From positions 53,589,586-53,653,585 of the forward strand of contig CM067082.1 in assembly GCA_034008185.1 (NCBI GenBank): DNA of 64,000 bases, written 5' to 3'. Positions 49,905 through 62,123 of this stretch are shown here, piece after piece. Each line of letters starts with the position of its first letter. Position 1 is the first letter of the stretch. The position numbers and the translations under genes are program-made. The stretch comes from Gorsachius magnificus (Eukaryota; Chordata; Aves; Pelecaniformes; Ardeidae). The notes under the pieces were generated by a model. It saw only the letters and a list, made by a program, of their open reading frames with translations, did no database searches and had not been told where the DNA came from.

Positions 49905-52174
49905 TATCCCTTCCCATCATTTCAATGCCTATTTAGTGAACAAAATCCATCAGCTATCAAATCCAGAAATACCTGGGTCTTACCTTCACCTGAATTTGTT
50001 GTTCTGTCTGTATCGGAGGTCTTAGTATTTTGCCTCCCTCTCTCAAAACATTGTATAGTTCTCTATTCACTCCTGTCACTGAACATGCTCAGTCTATACA
50101 CCAACAACCGATGGGTAGGACTGCTTGTGTCAACCTCTTCACAAATGGTTTTGCACAGTTGGGCTGTTGAGTTGTCCCATCTTATTTTTATTGCCTCTCA
50201 AACCGTTGGCACACAGTCCTTAAAAAAATTTGTCCTCTCCCAAGTGTTTTAGTTTCTCCCTTCTCCTACCAGCGTACCTTCCAGGGGTGCATAATAAATG
50301 TGTGCTCTTGTGGCCCGCATCACCCAATGGCTCAGCTCTGACCTTGCAGGCTCTCACCTGACGCCCTGTGGAACTGCAGGGGATCTCTCCAGCACCAATG
50401 AGCTGGTTTTACCAACTCTGAACTTTGGGTTTGAGTTGTAACTAATGTTCACTGCCTAGGAAGGGAAGGTATCCCCATATGGTCACTACCAGCTCAGAGA
50501 AATCTGTACAGTGACCACTCTGGTCAGGGAAAGTTAAGCAACAGCCTAAAAATCAGAGCTCATCTTAGAAGGTAGTGCATAATGCATAGTTTGCAACAAC
50601 AGTCTGCTTAGACGAGTATTTTTGGCTTTTAACAAAAATTTCCATGGCTGTTTCATTACACTCAGATCATATTGAAGGGACATCAACTCTGGTAGGCCAC
50701 GTTGCGGTCTCCATACAGTGGACACAGTATGAGCTGTGCTCAGATAGAGCAGTAATAGCTCCAGTTATTTGCTGTAGGAAGGCAAACCTCCTTGCTCTCT
50801 GTTTTCACTCTGGACACTCCTCAGTGACAGCATGGTACTGAAATACCAGGCTGTTGTTTCCCACAAAGTTCCCCAGCTTTGCTCTCATGAGCTGTGTCCT
50901 GCTGCATTGCTGGCATTCATGCTTCTTTTCTTCTTCTGACTGGCTCCATACTTCCCGCTCTTCAGATTTCTTCTAATCAGTGTCAAATCACCTTTGAATG
51001 GAATTTCCTGATTAGCTTCTGTTATCAAGCCTCTGCTCACCTTCTTGCCACAGACGGATAAAAGGCAAGTGCTCAATCCTTGTTCATCCTGGGAGAGATA
51101 TATCACAGAACAGGTAACGAGGGGTGCTGCAGGGGCAGCCAGCCCCTAGAGGAGGCAGGGTGGTTAGCTAACAAGAGGAGCCTGCTCTATCACAACTTTC
51201 AAGAGAAAAGAAAGGTACCAGTCCCAAACCCAGTAGTATCAACTGTCCTGTAACATTTCTGCCAGGGGAGTCCTGGCCAAGCAGTTACAAAGCTGTCCTT
51301 GCTTTGCAGGAACCCTTGCCTGCACAAAAGCAATGCAAGGGAGGAGGAGGAGTTCATTACGGTCCACCGTTCTCCTCCCTGGTGCCGCTGTACACATGTA
51401 GTCCCATGTTTGTTTGATGATCTCCTGCTGGCATTCATTTCAGTCTTCAGCCTGGATGGTCGGGGCATGCAGCAGCTCTGTCTCCATTGTGTTCTGCCAG
51501 GAGCTTCCTAGTTAGCTGTAATAAACCATACTGAATGGTGCTTCTCTGGCTGTCTTCATCTTTAAATATGACTCTCTTTCATGTAATACACTCAACACAG
51601 ATCATTGGTAATTGAGACAAAAAGCAAATTTTAGACCAAATTTTATGTACCTCATTTATATTTCTGTTCTGCTCTTTGCCTCACCACCTTCCTTGGCTAT
51701 TATTCTAAATACATTATTACCATAGGGTAGGAATATATTTGTGGATTTAAGGAGAAGTGAAGCAAGTTAAACCATAACTATTCTCATCTCATTCTTGCCA
51801 TTTGTTTGTTACAATTTCTCCTGTAAATAAGAATTTCAGTACTTGCATTTGTTTCCTTTTGCTATATATTTTTAGAGCAACTCTTGCCCTTCTTATGTCC
51901 TTCTAAGCGGTGACTCACTCTGATTTCCTGATTTGTGATGTTCTAACTTACAGACACCACCCCAATTCACATGAAAGAACTTCCTATTAATACCATTTAT
52001 TAACAGGTTTTGTGCCTAGAATATACTTTCATCTAACTTGAACACCCTTACCCCGTCTTTTTTTTGTTTGTTTCTGAATTTCTTGCGCCAAGCCTCTTAA
52101 AGAGCATTCCAGTTGAATAGAGTGATGAATTTGTAGGCCACCCATCCATTAAAGCAGGTACGTTGGGGTGCAAA

Positions 52175-52200
52175 TGACATCTGTGGTAACACAGATGTCA
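52175..52200. repeat. Perfect hairpin, 11-bp stem with GTAA loop
   Basis: TGACATCTGTG (52175-52185) is the exact reverse complement of CACAGATGTCA (52190-52200), separated by only GTAA. In RNA the loop would be GUAA, a stable GNRA tetraloop. A partial echo (ACATGTCTGTGGTTTCAGATGT) follows directly at about 52200-52222. No known RNA family is recognised. Confidence 0.85.
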
Positions 52201-53340
52201 CATGTCTGTGGTTTCAGATGTAAATGAACTCGCCTCCATCCTTCCTTTATTGTGTTTTATATCCCAGACAGCTACTGTCATGCATTACTGTCTATAAAAG
52301 CAAAGCTGGGCCCAGCCCAACAAATTCAGAAGCTGTCTGAAAATCTCTTCACAGATTTCCATCTTCTGGTTACAATCTCAATGTTAAAATTATCCCTGTT
52401 CCAAAAATGTTAGTGGTACATGTTTATCTCTTTTCAAATAGAAAATTTGCATTTTTTAGTTGTTGTTTATTAAAAATTTTGTCAGACCCAGATCTCCTGC
52501 AATATTATAGTGTTTTGCAATGCTTAGTTTCCAATAGTTATCTTGTTAGATTGACCTGCATTACTTCCCTCATTAATTACTGCTGTTCTTAAAAACAGGT
52601 ATCGCTTTCATTTTGTGTTGATTTCTATAAAAGTCTTCACTTCTGATTAATAACTCACAGCTTATTTAAATTGTTATGCCCTCTTGGGAATTGTTAGTCT
52701 GAAAAAAATCTCATGAGGAGCACAATGTCGGGAGGCAAAGAAATATATTACATGAGCAGCTCGACATTACTATCGTAAGAACTTCACATTTCGGTTCCAG
52801 AAGTAAATGAGAAGGGGGAAAAACTTCCAATCCATAGAAACCCATTAGAAAAAAAAAAGTCCTGGGGTGTATTTACACATTCTAGCACCTCATGGTTTCA
52901 TTTTTCATCCTGGAAAGGGAAGATGAGAGAATTTTAAAAATTATTTCTACAGTAAAGAATTTAATTGATGTAAGAGAGTAATAACAGGCAGTTGTACTTA
53001 GGAGTTGGACTATAAAATAACTGCTTGCTTTAGGGGAACAATATTCCCCTAAAATGGAAGATGTTTGAGACATCAGTGTATTTGGGTAAATTTTTACTTA
53101 GAAAACGTGACTTTCTAAGAAGATACTACTAAAAGTATAAATTATGCCAGAAGACAGTACTTCAGGACAGTTGCCCTTGCCTGCTATGGAGTACTTTGGT
53201 TCCTTCTCATAAAGTTTCCTCTGTGTTGCTGGGAACCCCATAAGCAACCTTTGAAGCAGAGCTGTTTTGTTGGATGTCTTATTTTGCCTTAGCTTAAAAG
53301 ATGTTTTCTGTTCTTTGATGGTTAGCAAGAAAAGTTTGCG

Positions 53341-53423
53341 GGTTTGTTTGGTTGGGGTTTTGTTTTGTTTTGGTTTGTTTTTTTAACATACATGGTTGTG
53401 GGGTTTTTTTGGTTTGGTTTGGG
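53341..53423. repeat. GTTTT/GGTTT low-complexity stretch
   Basis: Two blocks of G and T only (53341-53384 and 53400-53423) lie around a short ACATACATGG interruption. Simple sequence, no coding content. Confidence 0.8.
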
Positions 53424-55687
53424 TAAAAAGATTCCTACAATCAAATCTTCATTTGTCAGAAGTCAAATGATCGCTATTGACTTCATGGGAGCTACTTGGC
53501 CTTACAAAACCAGATAGTATAATACTTTATACCATACCATAGACCTTTTTGCTAATAAATTGTAGTGAAGCTGGAAACACGGTGCTGGAGGAGATGGGAA
53601 ATGATCCTTTAGTCTGTGTCTTGGTTTGACCAAGTATCTTTGTAGTTTTTCTGATCTATGTCTGTAAAACCTCTTTCTAAAAACCTGTTGGATTAGGACG
53701 ATTTGCAATCTGTGTAGATTTCTTGTCCCATAGCTGACACGATGTCCCTTCATGACTGGAAAGTATTCTACTTGTTATTTGCCTCTTAAGGAATGATTCT
53801 CTCTCTTCTCCTGTGTGCCCAGGGCACAGAGAACAACTAAACACTCTCCTTTCTAAGATAATCTTTTATTTACTGTCAAGAATTTATCATATTGTCTTCT
53901 CCCCACCTCTTTTCTTATCATCTCTCAGTTTTCACTGCCTGGACTAAACTCAATATAGTTCTTCTAATATAAGATACTTACTCACTTTCTTATTCAATAA
54001 TTCAATCTACAATCTGTGAGTATTTTTTGCAGCTGCTATGCATCCACATTGTGGTTATTTTGTCTTGATTGTAAATATTAACTCTGTTTAGGAGTGTATT
54101 ACCTGGGACAAGTGTCAAATTTCACCCCTTATTAAAGTGGAGTTCTGTCACATTACCCACTAGGCCAGTTAGTGTTAAGACAAGGATGCTAGGTAGAATG
54201 ACATAATATACCTTTAATGAATCAGTAATTGCCCTTAAAAAAAAAAAAATCTTGGTGTTTCTAAACTCACTGGTTTAGGGCCTTTTCATTGCCTATTGCA
54301 TCACCATCTATCTCATTACTTAGATTAAATTCTTCAGAAGTCCATGCCTCTTCCTTTTACCCTCATACAAAACCCCAAAATATCAACAACAAACCAGGTG
54401 CTCCAGTTGCACTGCTGCTACTTTTCATGTCTTCACCCATCCATCATACAGACCAAAAATCATCTGATGGTTGAGAAATGTCTTCTACTAGTGATTTAAG
54501 TACATTAAAGAGAACATTTGCAAGCAATAACTGCACATATGTAGATGTTTATAAACTCTTGGGCATTATGTGTGTACTTTGACCTCCCTAAAACTTGAGC
54601 TGCTCTTCTGGGAGCTGCATTCCAGGTATGCCCTTGTACTCTGAGGTATGTCTACATTAAAAAAAGTTACTGATTTTGTCTATCTGTCCTCTATCAGCTA
54701 CTACTGTATGTATATTCTCAATTGCTATCAAAAATCAGATTCTCAAAGACTCTAATCTCTCTCACAGAATAAAATCCCATTATAGTTGCCCCAATTGCTC
54801 ACATAAGAAACAAGCCACTCCATCAAAATAAAACCAAACCAAAATAATTTCTTTAGATATATTTCCATTCCTTTTCATTGCTAGTTCTTCTTACTGTATG
54901 TTAGTGTGCATCTGTTATTTTTGTAGAAAAAGCATTGTACAACTCAAAAAGAAAAAGCTGAAAGGTAGTTCTTGTTACTATGTAGAAGTCATGCTGTCGG
55001 AGTTGAATGTTATGCCCTGCTCTTGCCTTAAAATATCATTATCATTGTTGACGGACTTACTGCCTTTAAATTCATGGTCATCTTCCAGTTACATGACTTC
55101 TTTTTTCCTGGTACTATCAAAAGTGAGGCTGTATTTGGGCAAAATGAAAAATAAGTTCAAAGCAGTTTAAAAATTAACTGTTATTCTTCCTATCAGAGTG
55201 AAAAATCAAGAGGAGAAAATCCCCATAAATGAATCATGCCCTTTAATTTTGCTTTTTGAGAAATTAGGCTTACTTTGAGATATCATGTGAAAAGTTTAAG
55301 TTGTTTTGTTTGGTTGGTTGGTTTTTTTTTTTTCCCCAGGAATATGTAACACAGAAGAAGAACCTTTTGGATTTTAATCTTGATCCCTTAACATCTTAAG
55401 TTTGATCATATAATTATTAGACACATTTAGGTTCAACTTGGTTTCTGCCTCTAATACACATATTAAATTCAACAATTATTCTGAATCTTTTTTCAGATTT
55501 TTCATAGCCAAAAAAATATTTAAATACTTTTTGAATTAAACTCTCAATTTATTTCAGTTGTTCCAAATATGTATTTTCCTTTAAAAATATTTTAATTCTT
55601 GTGCTTTTTCCCATTTTTTAAAGACTATTAAAGTTTATTGACATCATCTAAATACTGTTTGGAAAGAGCTGTTTATTATTATCTTTA

Positions 55688-55703
55688 GATAATTATAATT
55701 ATC
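55688..55703. repeat. Perfect 16-bp palindrome of homeodomain cores
   Basis: GATAATTATAATTATC equals its own reverse complement. It holds overlapping TAAT/ATTA cores and is set in AT-rich DNA. It could bind a homeodomain dimer, but AT-rich palindromes of this size also arise by chance. Confidence 0.75.
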
Positions 55704-57309
55704 CTTAAATAATTACTAAAAACCTGGAAAATTACAATTTTTCAGTCTAAAAAAGAAACCCCAAAATGTAGGCACTTGAACTGTAAATAAATTGTAACTA
55801 AAGGTCCCCTCTGGCAAAAACTGGAGATGTTTGAATATTCTGTTTTGCACAACCCAGCTCTTCCAGCAACGTGAGTACTCTACCTAAATGTGGTAACTTT
55901 GTATGAGTGCTTTCTCCTCTTCAGCTTACACATAGAAAAGGAAAACGGATTTCAGCAAAGGGTTTACTGTTATATACAACCATGTACTCTTTCCCATAGA
56001 AATCTGTCTTTTTCAGTGATGTTCTGGTTGTTTCCTACAGAATGATTCAGGCTGATGTAATGAATGAGACTCTTGCTGGTAAAGCACCTACTCCATTCAT
56101 CTGAGGAGCTAGAGAGTGTAGTGAATGACGGCTGGGAAGAGAAATGCAACCTTGTCCATAATGCTATTAAAGGACACTCCAGTGAAAACTGAATTGTCTC
56201 CTGACCTCTTCCATAAAGGCACATTTTTCACAATAATTTTGTCCTCCTTTCTAGATGCCTCATTTGAGATGCCTGGGACCTATGAAGTGGAGGTGCTGAA
56301 CAGCTCCATAGAGTACTGGAAGAAGAGAGAGATGGAAACCTTCCACTCAAAGTCCCTCTCTGGCCTGATACCCAGTGTGACTTTAGGCATATCAGGTTTT
56401 CTGTCTCCGTTTTAATTTTCATTCCCATTTGGAGTCAAAGCAGATTTGTCACTAAAATTTCTTGCAGACTTGAAAGTACACTAGGACCCTCTGTGCAGCT
56501 CTGCTAGCAATCTTCTTTGGACATAGCGTTTTTTCAGGGTGTCAGATTTGATATTCTCAATATTTGCTTGCTTTTAAATGTATTGTAAACATGTTTGTAC
56601 ATAATGCTTTAATAAGTTCTTGTCTCTTCACAGTGTAAAATTTTATCAGAAGATATTTTAGATAAAAAATAAATAACTCTTGAAGATACATGTCTGATCC
56701 TGTATATATATGATTTCTATCAGTGGGATTTTCCTTGAGAAATGGCCTCTGAGTGATTTCAAGCTATTTCAACTAGACGACTTCTGTACTTCTTTCAGCT
56801 CTGTAGCCTAAGGACCAGGCCATAAGGTTATGAGACTGTACAGAAATGCTTAGCTCCATTCAACAAAATAGCTAAACATCAGAACTGGATTTTTTTCACC
56901 AGTTCTGAAATAAAAAGTCTTCTGATGAAATATTAAATCCTATTAAAAATCCCCATGTCATCTAAAATCAAAATTATTTTGGTGTCTGGGAGTGAAGAGA
57001 GCATTTTATTTTTTTGCCAAAACTGAGAAAACTTCAAAACCCTGAAAAAAATTTTCTCATGGAATTTTTTTTTTAGTGGAGGGAAAATTATAGCCTACTC
57101 TCTTCAAAAGATGTGCAAAGGGAAAAGGTAAATTTAAAGGATATCAGAGTTCCTTCCAAGTCACTGAAAGAACCTTGCTGCTGAATTTTTAGGCAGCTTG
57201 TGCCTGTTTTGATAGTTTGTCGTTTCTCAGAAGCAGAAGGACAAAATTATCTACTACGTTATGGTTTCAGATTTCTTTGCTATCTAACTGTTGCAGCTTC
57301 AGGTTTGCT

Positions 57310-57818
57310 TTAATGGAGCCCTTCTTTGGGCACACTCTGGCACCTCAATGTCTGTCTTGTAATGAAGGGCTGAACACAGTATTCGAGGTGTGGCCTCACC
57401 AGTGCTGAGTACAGGGGCACGATCACTTCCCTAGTCCTGCTGGCCACGCCATCCAGATAGTATTTTTACCCAGGGAAGGTTATGCCCATAGAAGCCATGA
57501 GCAGCCAGTTTCTCCAGGAGAATGCTGTGGGAAACGGTGTCAAAGGCTTTACTAAAGTCCAGGTAGACAACATCTATGGCCTTTCCCTCATCCACTCAGC
57601 AGGTCACCTTGTCACAGAAGGAGACCAGGTTTTGTCAAGCAGGACCTGCCTTTCATAAACCCATGCTGACTGGGCCTGATCACCTGGTTGTCCTGTACTT
57701 GCTGTGTGATGTCACTCAAGATGATCTGCTTGATTACCTTCTCTGGCACCGAGGTCAGACTGACAGGTCTGGACTTCCCCAGATCCTCCTTCTGGCCCTT
57801 CTTGTAGGTGGGCATTTC
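57310..57818 (-). mobile_element. CR1 LINE with internal deletion and no 3' end
   Basis: In antisense order the left part (57310-57450) matches the region around the CR1 [10 protein letters not shown] block (for example GGCCTCACCAGTGCTGAGTA, CACGATCACTTCCCTAGTCC). The sequence then jumps, at about 57450-57490, to the motif A region (CAAAGGCTTTACTAAAGTCC) and on to the reverse transcriptase N-terminal part. Motifs B and C are therefore missing, and the 3' untranslated end is also absent. LINE copies normally keep the 3' end, so a later deletion is likely. Confidence 0.9.
57612..57815 (-). pseudogene. CR1 reverse transcriptase N-terminal fragment
   Basis: The translation reads YKKGQKEDLGKSRPVSLTSV, then later VIRPSQHGFMKGRSCLT, both diagnostic of the segment just upstream of motif A in CR1 ORF2. 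The frame is lost after SCLT by a small indel, and the motif A block continues in another frame. It belongs to the deleted CR1 at 57310-57818. Confidence 0.92.
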
Positions 57819-59189
57819 CTTTTTAAAAGAGAAATAACTGCTTTGGTTGTGAAAGGATTACCTTCATGAACATACAAATTGCTTTTTTCTTCTCTGAATA
57901 CTGAAAAACTTAAAAAAATCAAAAACTATATACAAAATCTTTGTGGTTTACTGTAACTTCTGCATATTTTTTCATATGGAATTGCATTCTGCCATGTCAC
58001 ATTTTCATGGTTCATGAAAATTTCCTTATTTTTTCATTATGATTCAGAAGGTACTGTCAAAGAGATCTGAAAGGCTTGCAAAGAGAAATGAATTAATGTA
58101 TAAAAATCAAGACTCTGTTGCATGAGCTAGTGTAAACACACATAGTCCCTTTCAGAAGCATTGTGCCTTTTCAGTCCTATGAAAAGTTATCACACCAAAG
58201 CACCGATGGATCATAATTCAAATTCAGAACCATGCACAGCCTGAGTTTTCTTTTCAGCTCCCTGGGGCTCAGATAGCACATGAATGGGTGGGCTAACATT
58301 TTCAAAGTTTTGTAAAATACTCAGAAAAATACTAACCTTCAGATCCCAGCTGGGATTGAAACACGAAAAGAGTCGAGCAAGGTCATAAAAGTGGGTGCTT
58401 TTTGCAATATTATCATTTTATATCCAACAGAGAGTAAAACACAGTTGAACTTGAAGTTATGTATTTATCTGTAGCTCTTTATTCATGCAGTGAGCTATGC
58501 TCACTAAGAGAATGGGGAGACTACAGGACACACAGATCATCAAAAGATAATTTGTGTTTTCTTTGAACGTTCCTGAAGTCTCTATTTTCTGCATGTATCT
58601 CAGCAACACCCCTTGCTAGTTTTAAATGATATTACTTCATTTCCTTGCAAGCTAATAGCAAATTTAGACCTCAAATACTGCTGTCAGTTCTCCACCCTCC
58701 ACTGCCTCTGCCATTCTCCCTTCTCCCCATTCCTCTTATCTCTTTTCCACCTACTCTTTTTCCACCTCCTCATCCCTCAATTTCACCATCACCAAATATT
58801 GCCTGTGAGCAATTGTTCAAGAGTTTAATGTTCATACAACTTCTTTAGTTTGTTATTGTTAGAGTATGAACAGACCACTGCAACCTACTCTAGAACAGGG
58901 AACGTTAAGTGCACATTTATATTAATTTCTAAAAATATGTATTTTCAGAAGTACTTATTTCGTAATCTACAACTTCACTGGTTTTCATATGTGAACAAGA
59001 GAATTGCTTCAAAAAGCAGAGAGCAGCAATTCTTTATTTCCAGTTGTTACTTTTTCCTTTTTGTCTCTTTTCCTTTTTTTGTCTTTTAATTTCTCTGAGC
59101 TGAGAAAAGTCCAGAAATTCATCCAGCTTGAGGGGAGCAACAAGAGTAGCAGTGATTTCCAGAACCACTAAGGCAGATTGCAGCACATG
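57819..59189. other. Unique AT-rich non-coding DNA
   Basis: No gene or transposon recognised. A CT-rich patch near 58680-58800 gives open frames in two registers by composition alone. Confidence 0.55.
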
Positions 59190-59411
59190 TGTCCTGGTTT
59201 TGGCTGGGATAGAGTTAATTTTCTTCTTAGTAGCTGTCATAGTATGAGAATAATGTTGATATCACACTGATGGTTTAGTTGGTGCTGAGTAGTGTTTACA
59301 CTAGGCAAGGATTTTTCAGCTTCACCTGCTCTGCCAAGGGCACAAGAAGCTGGGAGGGGGCACAGCCAGGACAGCTGACCCCAACTAACCAGAGGGATAT
59401 TCCATGCCATA

Positions 59412-59433
59412 TGACGTCATGCTCAGTATATAA
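59412..59433 (+). promoter_or_regulatory. LTR core promoter: CRE and TATA box
   Basis: A perfect palindromic CRE (TGACGTCA, 59412-59419) lies 7 bases upstream of TATATAA (59427-59433). Such an arrangement is typical of an LTR U3 promoter. Transcription would run rightward from about 59460. The CpG inside the CRE is intact, unlike the older copy, where it has become CA. Confidence 0.7.
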
Positions 59434-59616
59434 GCTGGGGAAAGAAGAAGGAAGGGGGGGGGGCATTTGGAGTGATGGCGTTTGTCTTCCCAAGTCACCG
59501 TTACGCATGATGGAGCCCTGCTTTCCTGGGAATGGCTGAACACCTGCCTGCCCATGAGAAGCAGGGAATGAATTCCTTGTTTTGCTTTGCTTGCACATGT
59601 GGCTTCTGCTTTATGT

Positions 59617-59622
59617 ATTAAA
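59617..59622 (+). terminator. LTR polyadenylation signal ATTAAA
   Basis: ATTAAA, the common variant of AATAAA, lies about 190 bases after the TATA box and is followed by a T-rich and C-rich stretch. That is where an LTR R/U5 boundary is expected. Confidence 0.55.
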
Positions 59623-62090
59623 CTGTCTTCATCTCAACCCTCGACTTTTCTCACTTTTACTCTTCCAATTCTCTCCCCCATCCTGCTGCAGGGGGAGTGA
59701 GCGAGCATCTGGGTGGTGCTGAGTTGCTGGCTGGGGTTAAACCATGACACATGCAAGTGACTCTTTGGGGCAGAGGAAAAAGAAAAAGGAAATATATTTG
59801 TTTAAAATTACAATGGACTGTGTTCAGCTGGTTCTTATTTTGGCTAGAAAAATATATTGATCACTGCCAAAGAAACAAGTGAAACTTGAAGGAATTGAGC
59901 TTTTTTCTTTCCTTTGAACAGACATATGAAGACAAATACCCTAAGCAAACTTTGAGTAACTGCAATGTTTTTTCTTATACAAAATTTCCTTTGCACACAG
60001 AGGATAAACCTCAGAATTAAGAAGTTTGCCTCAGAGTTTTTAATGGTATAATCAAATGCAGTTTCTGGCAAAATGCATTATGTCATAGCTGTATTGACTT
60101 TTTGCTAGGCATACAGAACTTCAGCCTTTCCACTGACTTGCTTTATGGGAGGTATTAATTGTACTACCAAGGTGCTGTTCCCACAATAATGAAATGAAGC
60201 CAGCATTTGTGACGCAGAAGGAAATGTAGAAATGTTTTTGCCACCATCATTTTTTGTAAATGCAGCAGGAAGGGTTTCCATCTGGGTGGCTGCTCTCCTT
60301 TCATTTAATTTAAGCTGACACAGACACCTGCCATGTAGCATCCTCCTTCCATCATCCTAATCCAATATTAGGAACCTAGAAAGAAGCAGCGAGAAACATG
60401 GGAGCATTGTCAATAGATCACATAAATCCATGGCACACCAACACCTCAAATGCTATGTACAGTCCTGCTCCCCCACCTCAATAAATGTACAGTAGGACTG
60501 GGAGACTTTTGGCAGAAGGGTAGCAAGGATGGTAAGACATATGGGATGGCACTCATGAACAGTTAATAAAAAAGGACTTTGCCAGTCAGGAAAAGAGGTA
60601 AGATGAAATGTTATGCATATTTATAAAACCTGTATCATAGAGGGTAAAATGAGGAGAAAAACTATTTACTGCTTCTCTCAGTATAAAAAAGAGAGAGAAT
60701 CACATTTAATTAGCAAGAGATGCATTCAAAACAAACAGAGGGATGGGACATGGCACAGCTCATAGGTAATCTTGGGACTCTTTGCTGCATGACATGATTG
60801 ACAGAAGATGTGCGTGGCTTCAAAATAAGAGCAGAGAAATTAGTGGAAAAAGAGGCCTTTTGAGGCTATTCTAGATTAAAAACCACCTATGGCTCAGCCA
60901 AAAATCACTGAAGGCCAGGAGAGTATTCGGGGAAATGCTGTTTTGTGTTTTCAATATTTCTTTATAGTGTCCAGTGGTCTTGTGCAATATCAGGGGGAAA
61001 ATCCTGCTAACGTTCTGCAGCTACTTTACATTTTTATAATTTCACAGATTTTTCCTGCTCTGTTTTTTGTAGGTTGCTGTTTTCTTGGCAGTCAGTCTTC
61101 TTGCTGATGGTCAAAAGCCCAGTTTTCTGATAGTTTCTTCTTCTGGTTGGAATTAAATTTCTTTATGGTAGTGTTTGAAGTTCAGTTGGATGAAGATGTT
61201 TGGCTTAATAATTTTTTTGCTGGAAAGCACACTGAAGACACTAAGCCAATATGCCAGTGTGCACAAAACTTGTATCATGGGTGAGGGATATAGAATGTGA
61301 AAATATTAAAATGTTATCATAATATTTTTCAAAATAATTTTATAACAAAGTGTTACCTTTTTGTTTTCAAAAAGTATTTGGAGAGAATAACTATAGAGAT
61401 TTTTTTAATTCAGAAGTTTTTATAAAGAAATTAAAATCAAATATAAAAAATATATTTTGATCAAAACTCTATTTCATTTTAAATATTTTTTAGCAACAAA
61501 ACTGCAAGATCAGATCCCACAGTTCTCCATAAGATCTTAACTGGAACAGACAACTTGAATTTCCATTGTCTATCATACTAACTTAAAGAATCAATATAGA
61601 AAAGGGGTTTTTTTCCTTTAACTGGCATTTCCCTCTACTGCAGGTAACTGCCAACAAACTCCATTGTGTTTTCTCACTGTGTATGCCATTCCTTCAGCAA
61701 CATTTATTTTAGTTCAGAGTTATTCCAATAGTTCCATGAATATCAACATTATTTTGGATTTTCACCAAAGTATTTAAAGCAATATCTAACCTGCTCTCCT
61801 TAGCATACAGAATTTTTTCAAAGGTTAGCCAGGAGATGATGATGGCTGGGACCAGATACGTCCATATTTCAGACTAAGGACCTACATTTGACATCACATT
61901 ATATTTGCTGTACAATAAGGCAGTTGACCTCAGTGACTGTAAACAAGGTGATGTTCAAGAACAATACGATATCAGGGAACACAAGGTAAGCCTCATACAT
62001 AACCTTTGACTTGTAACCTTTATTTCTCAGACAATTTTTCTCAAAACCAGGAAAATTAGTTTTATGGACTTTTTGGGGGGTGGTTGCTTT

Positions 62091-62091
62091 G

Positions 62092-62122
<31 letters not shown>

Positions 62123-62123
62123 T
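62091..62123. repeat. GTTTT microsatellite, six units
   Basis: Six uninterrupted GTTTT units followed by more T. It is pure enough to be length-variable between individuals. Confidence 0.92.

Larger units (their letters stand above)
48630..50080 (-). mobile_element. Very old CR1 (L3-like) LINE copy
   Basis: The left part (about 48630-49050) follows the antisense layout of old CR1 3' regions: AGCAAGTCCAGTCTCCTGCT, AGAAGGCTATTCCAAAACTC and CTCAGCTAAACAGGGCAGAC in the right order. The right part (about 49610-50080) carries decayed reverse transcriptase blocks: CACTGAAGTTCACATAGATT near motif A and AACACAGAGGTCAGACTAAT for the SLTSV block. Spacing from the 3' region to each block is close to that in the copies at 14701 and 57310, so the element is collinear. 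The middle (49080-49600) is too diverged to follow and holds a TTTTG repeat. Confidence 0.55.
50081..57309. other. Unique AT-rich non-coding DNA
   Basis: No recognised gene. Notable small items: perfect hairpin 52175-52200, GTTTT/GGTTT-rich stretches (53341-53384 and 53400-53423), 13-base A run (54237-54249), 16-bp palindrome 55688-55703. A CT-rich patch at 53850-54000 may be another very old antisense CR1 3' fragment but is too diverged to call. Confidence 0.5.
59190..59749 (+). mobile_element. Solo LTR of an avian endogenous retrovirus (younger copy)
   Basis: The LTR is complete, from TGTCCTGG to ACCATGACA, with CATG on both sides (59186-59189 and 59750-59753) as a likely 4-base target duplication. 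U3 has a perfect CRE, TGACGTCA (59412-59419), and a TATA box, TATATAA (59427-59433). R has an ATTAAA polyadenylation signal (59617-59622). No retroviral genes adjoin it, so it is a solo LTR. U3 closely matches the LTR at 41596, but the R/U5 part is different, so the two belong to related subfamilies. I recall this LTR type as common in non-galliform birds; the retroviral class is not certain. Confidence 0.92.

Noticed and set aside
53850..54000. CT-rich patch as another ancient antisense CR1 3' fragment
   Set aside because: Some words fit, but the order could not be followed for long enough and the composition favours chance matches.
41596..59749. The two LTRs as the ends of one provirus
   Set aside because: They are 17 kb apart, differ in R/U5, and the intervening DNA has no gag, pol or env remnants. 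The younger one has its own CATG target duplication. They are separate solo LTRs.
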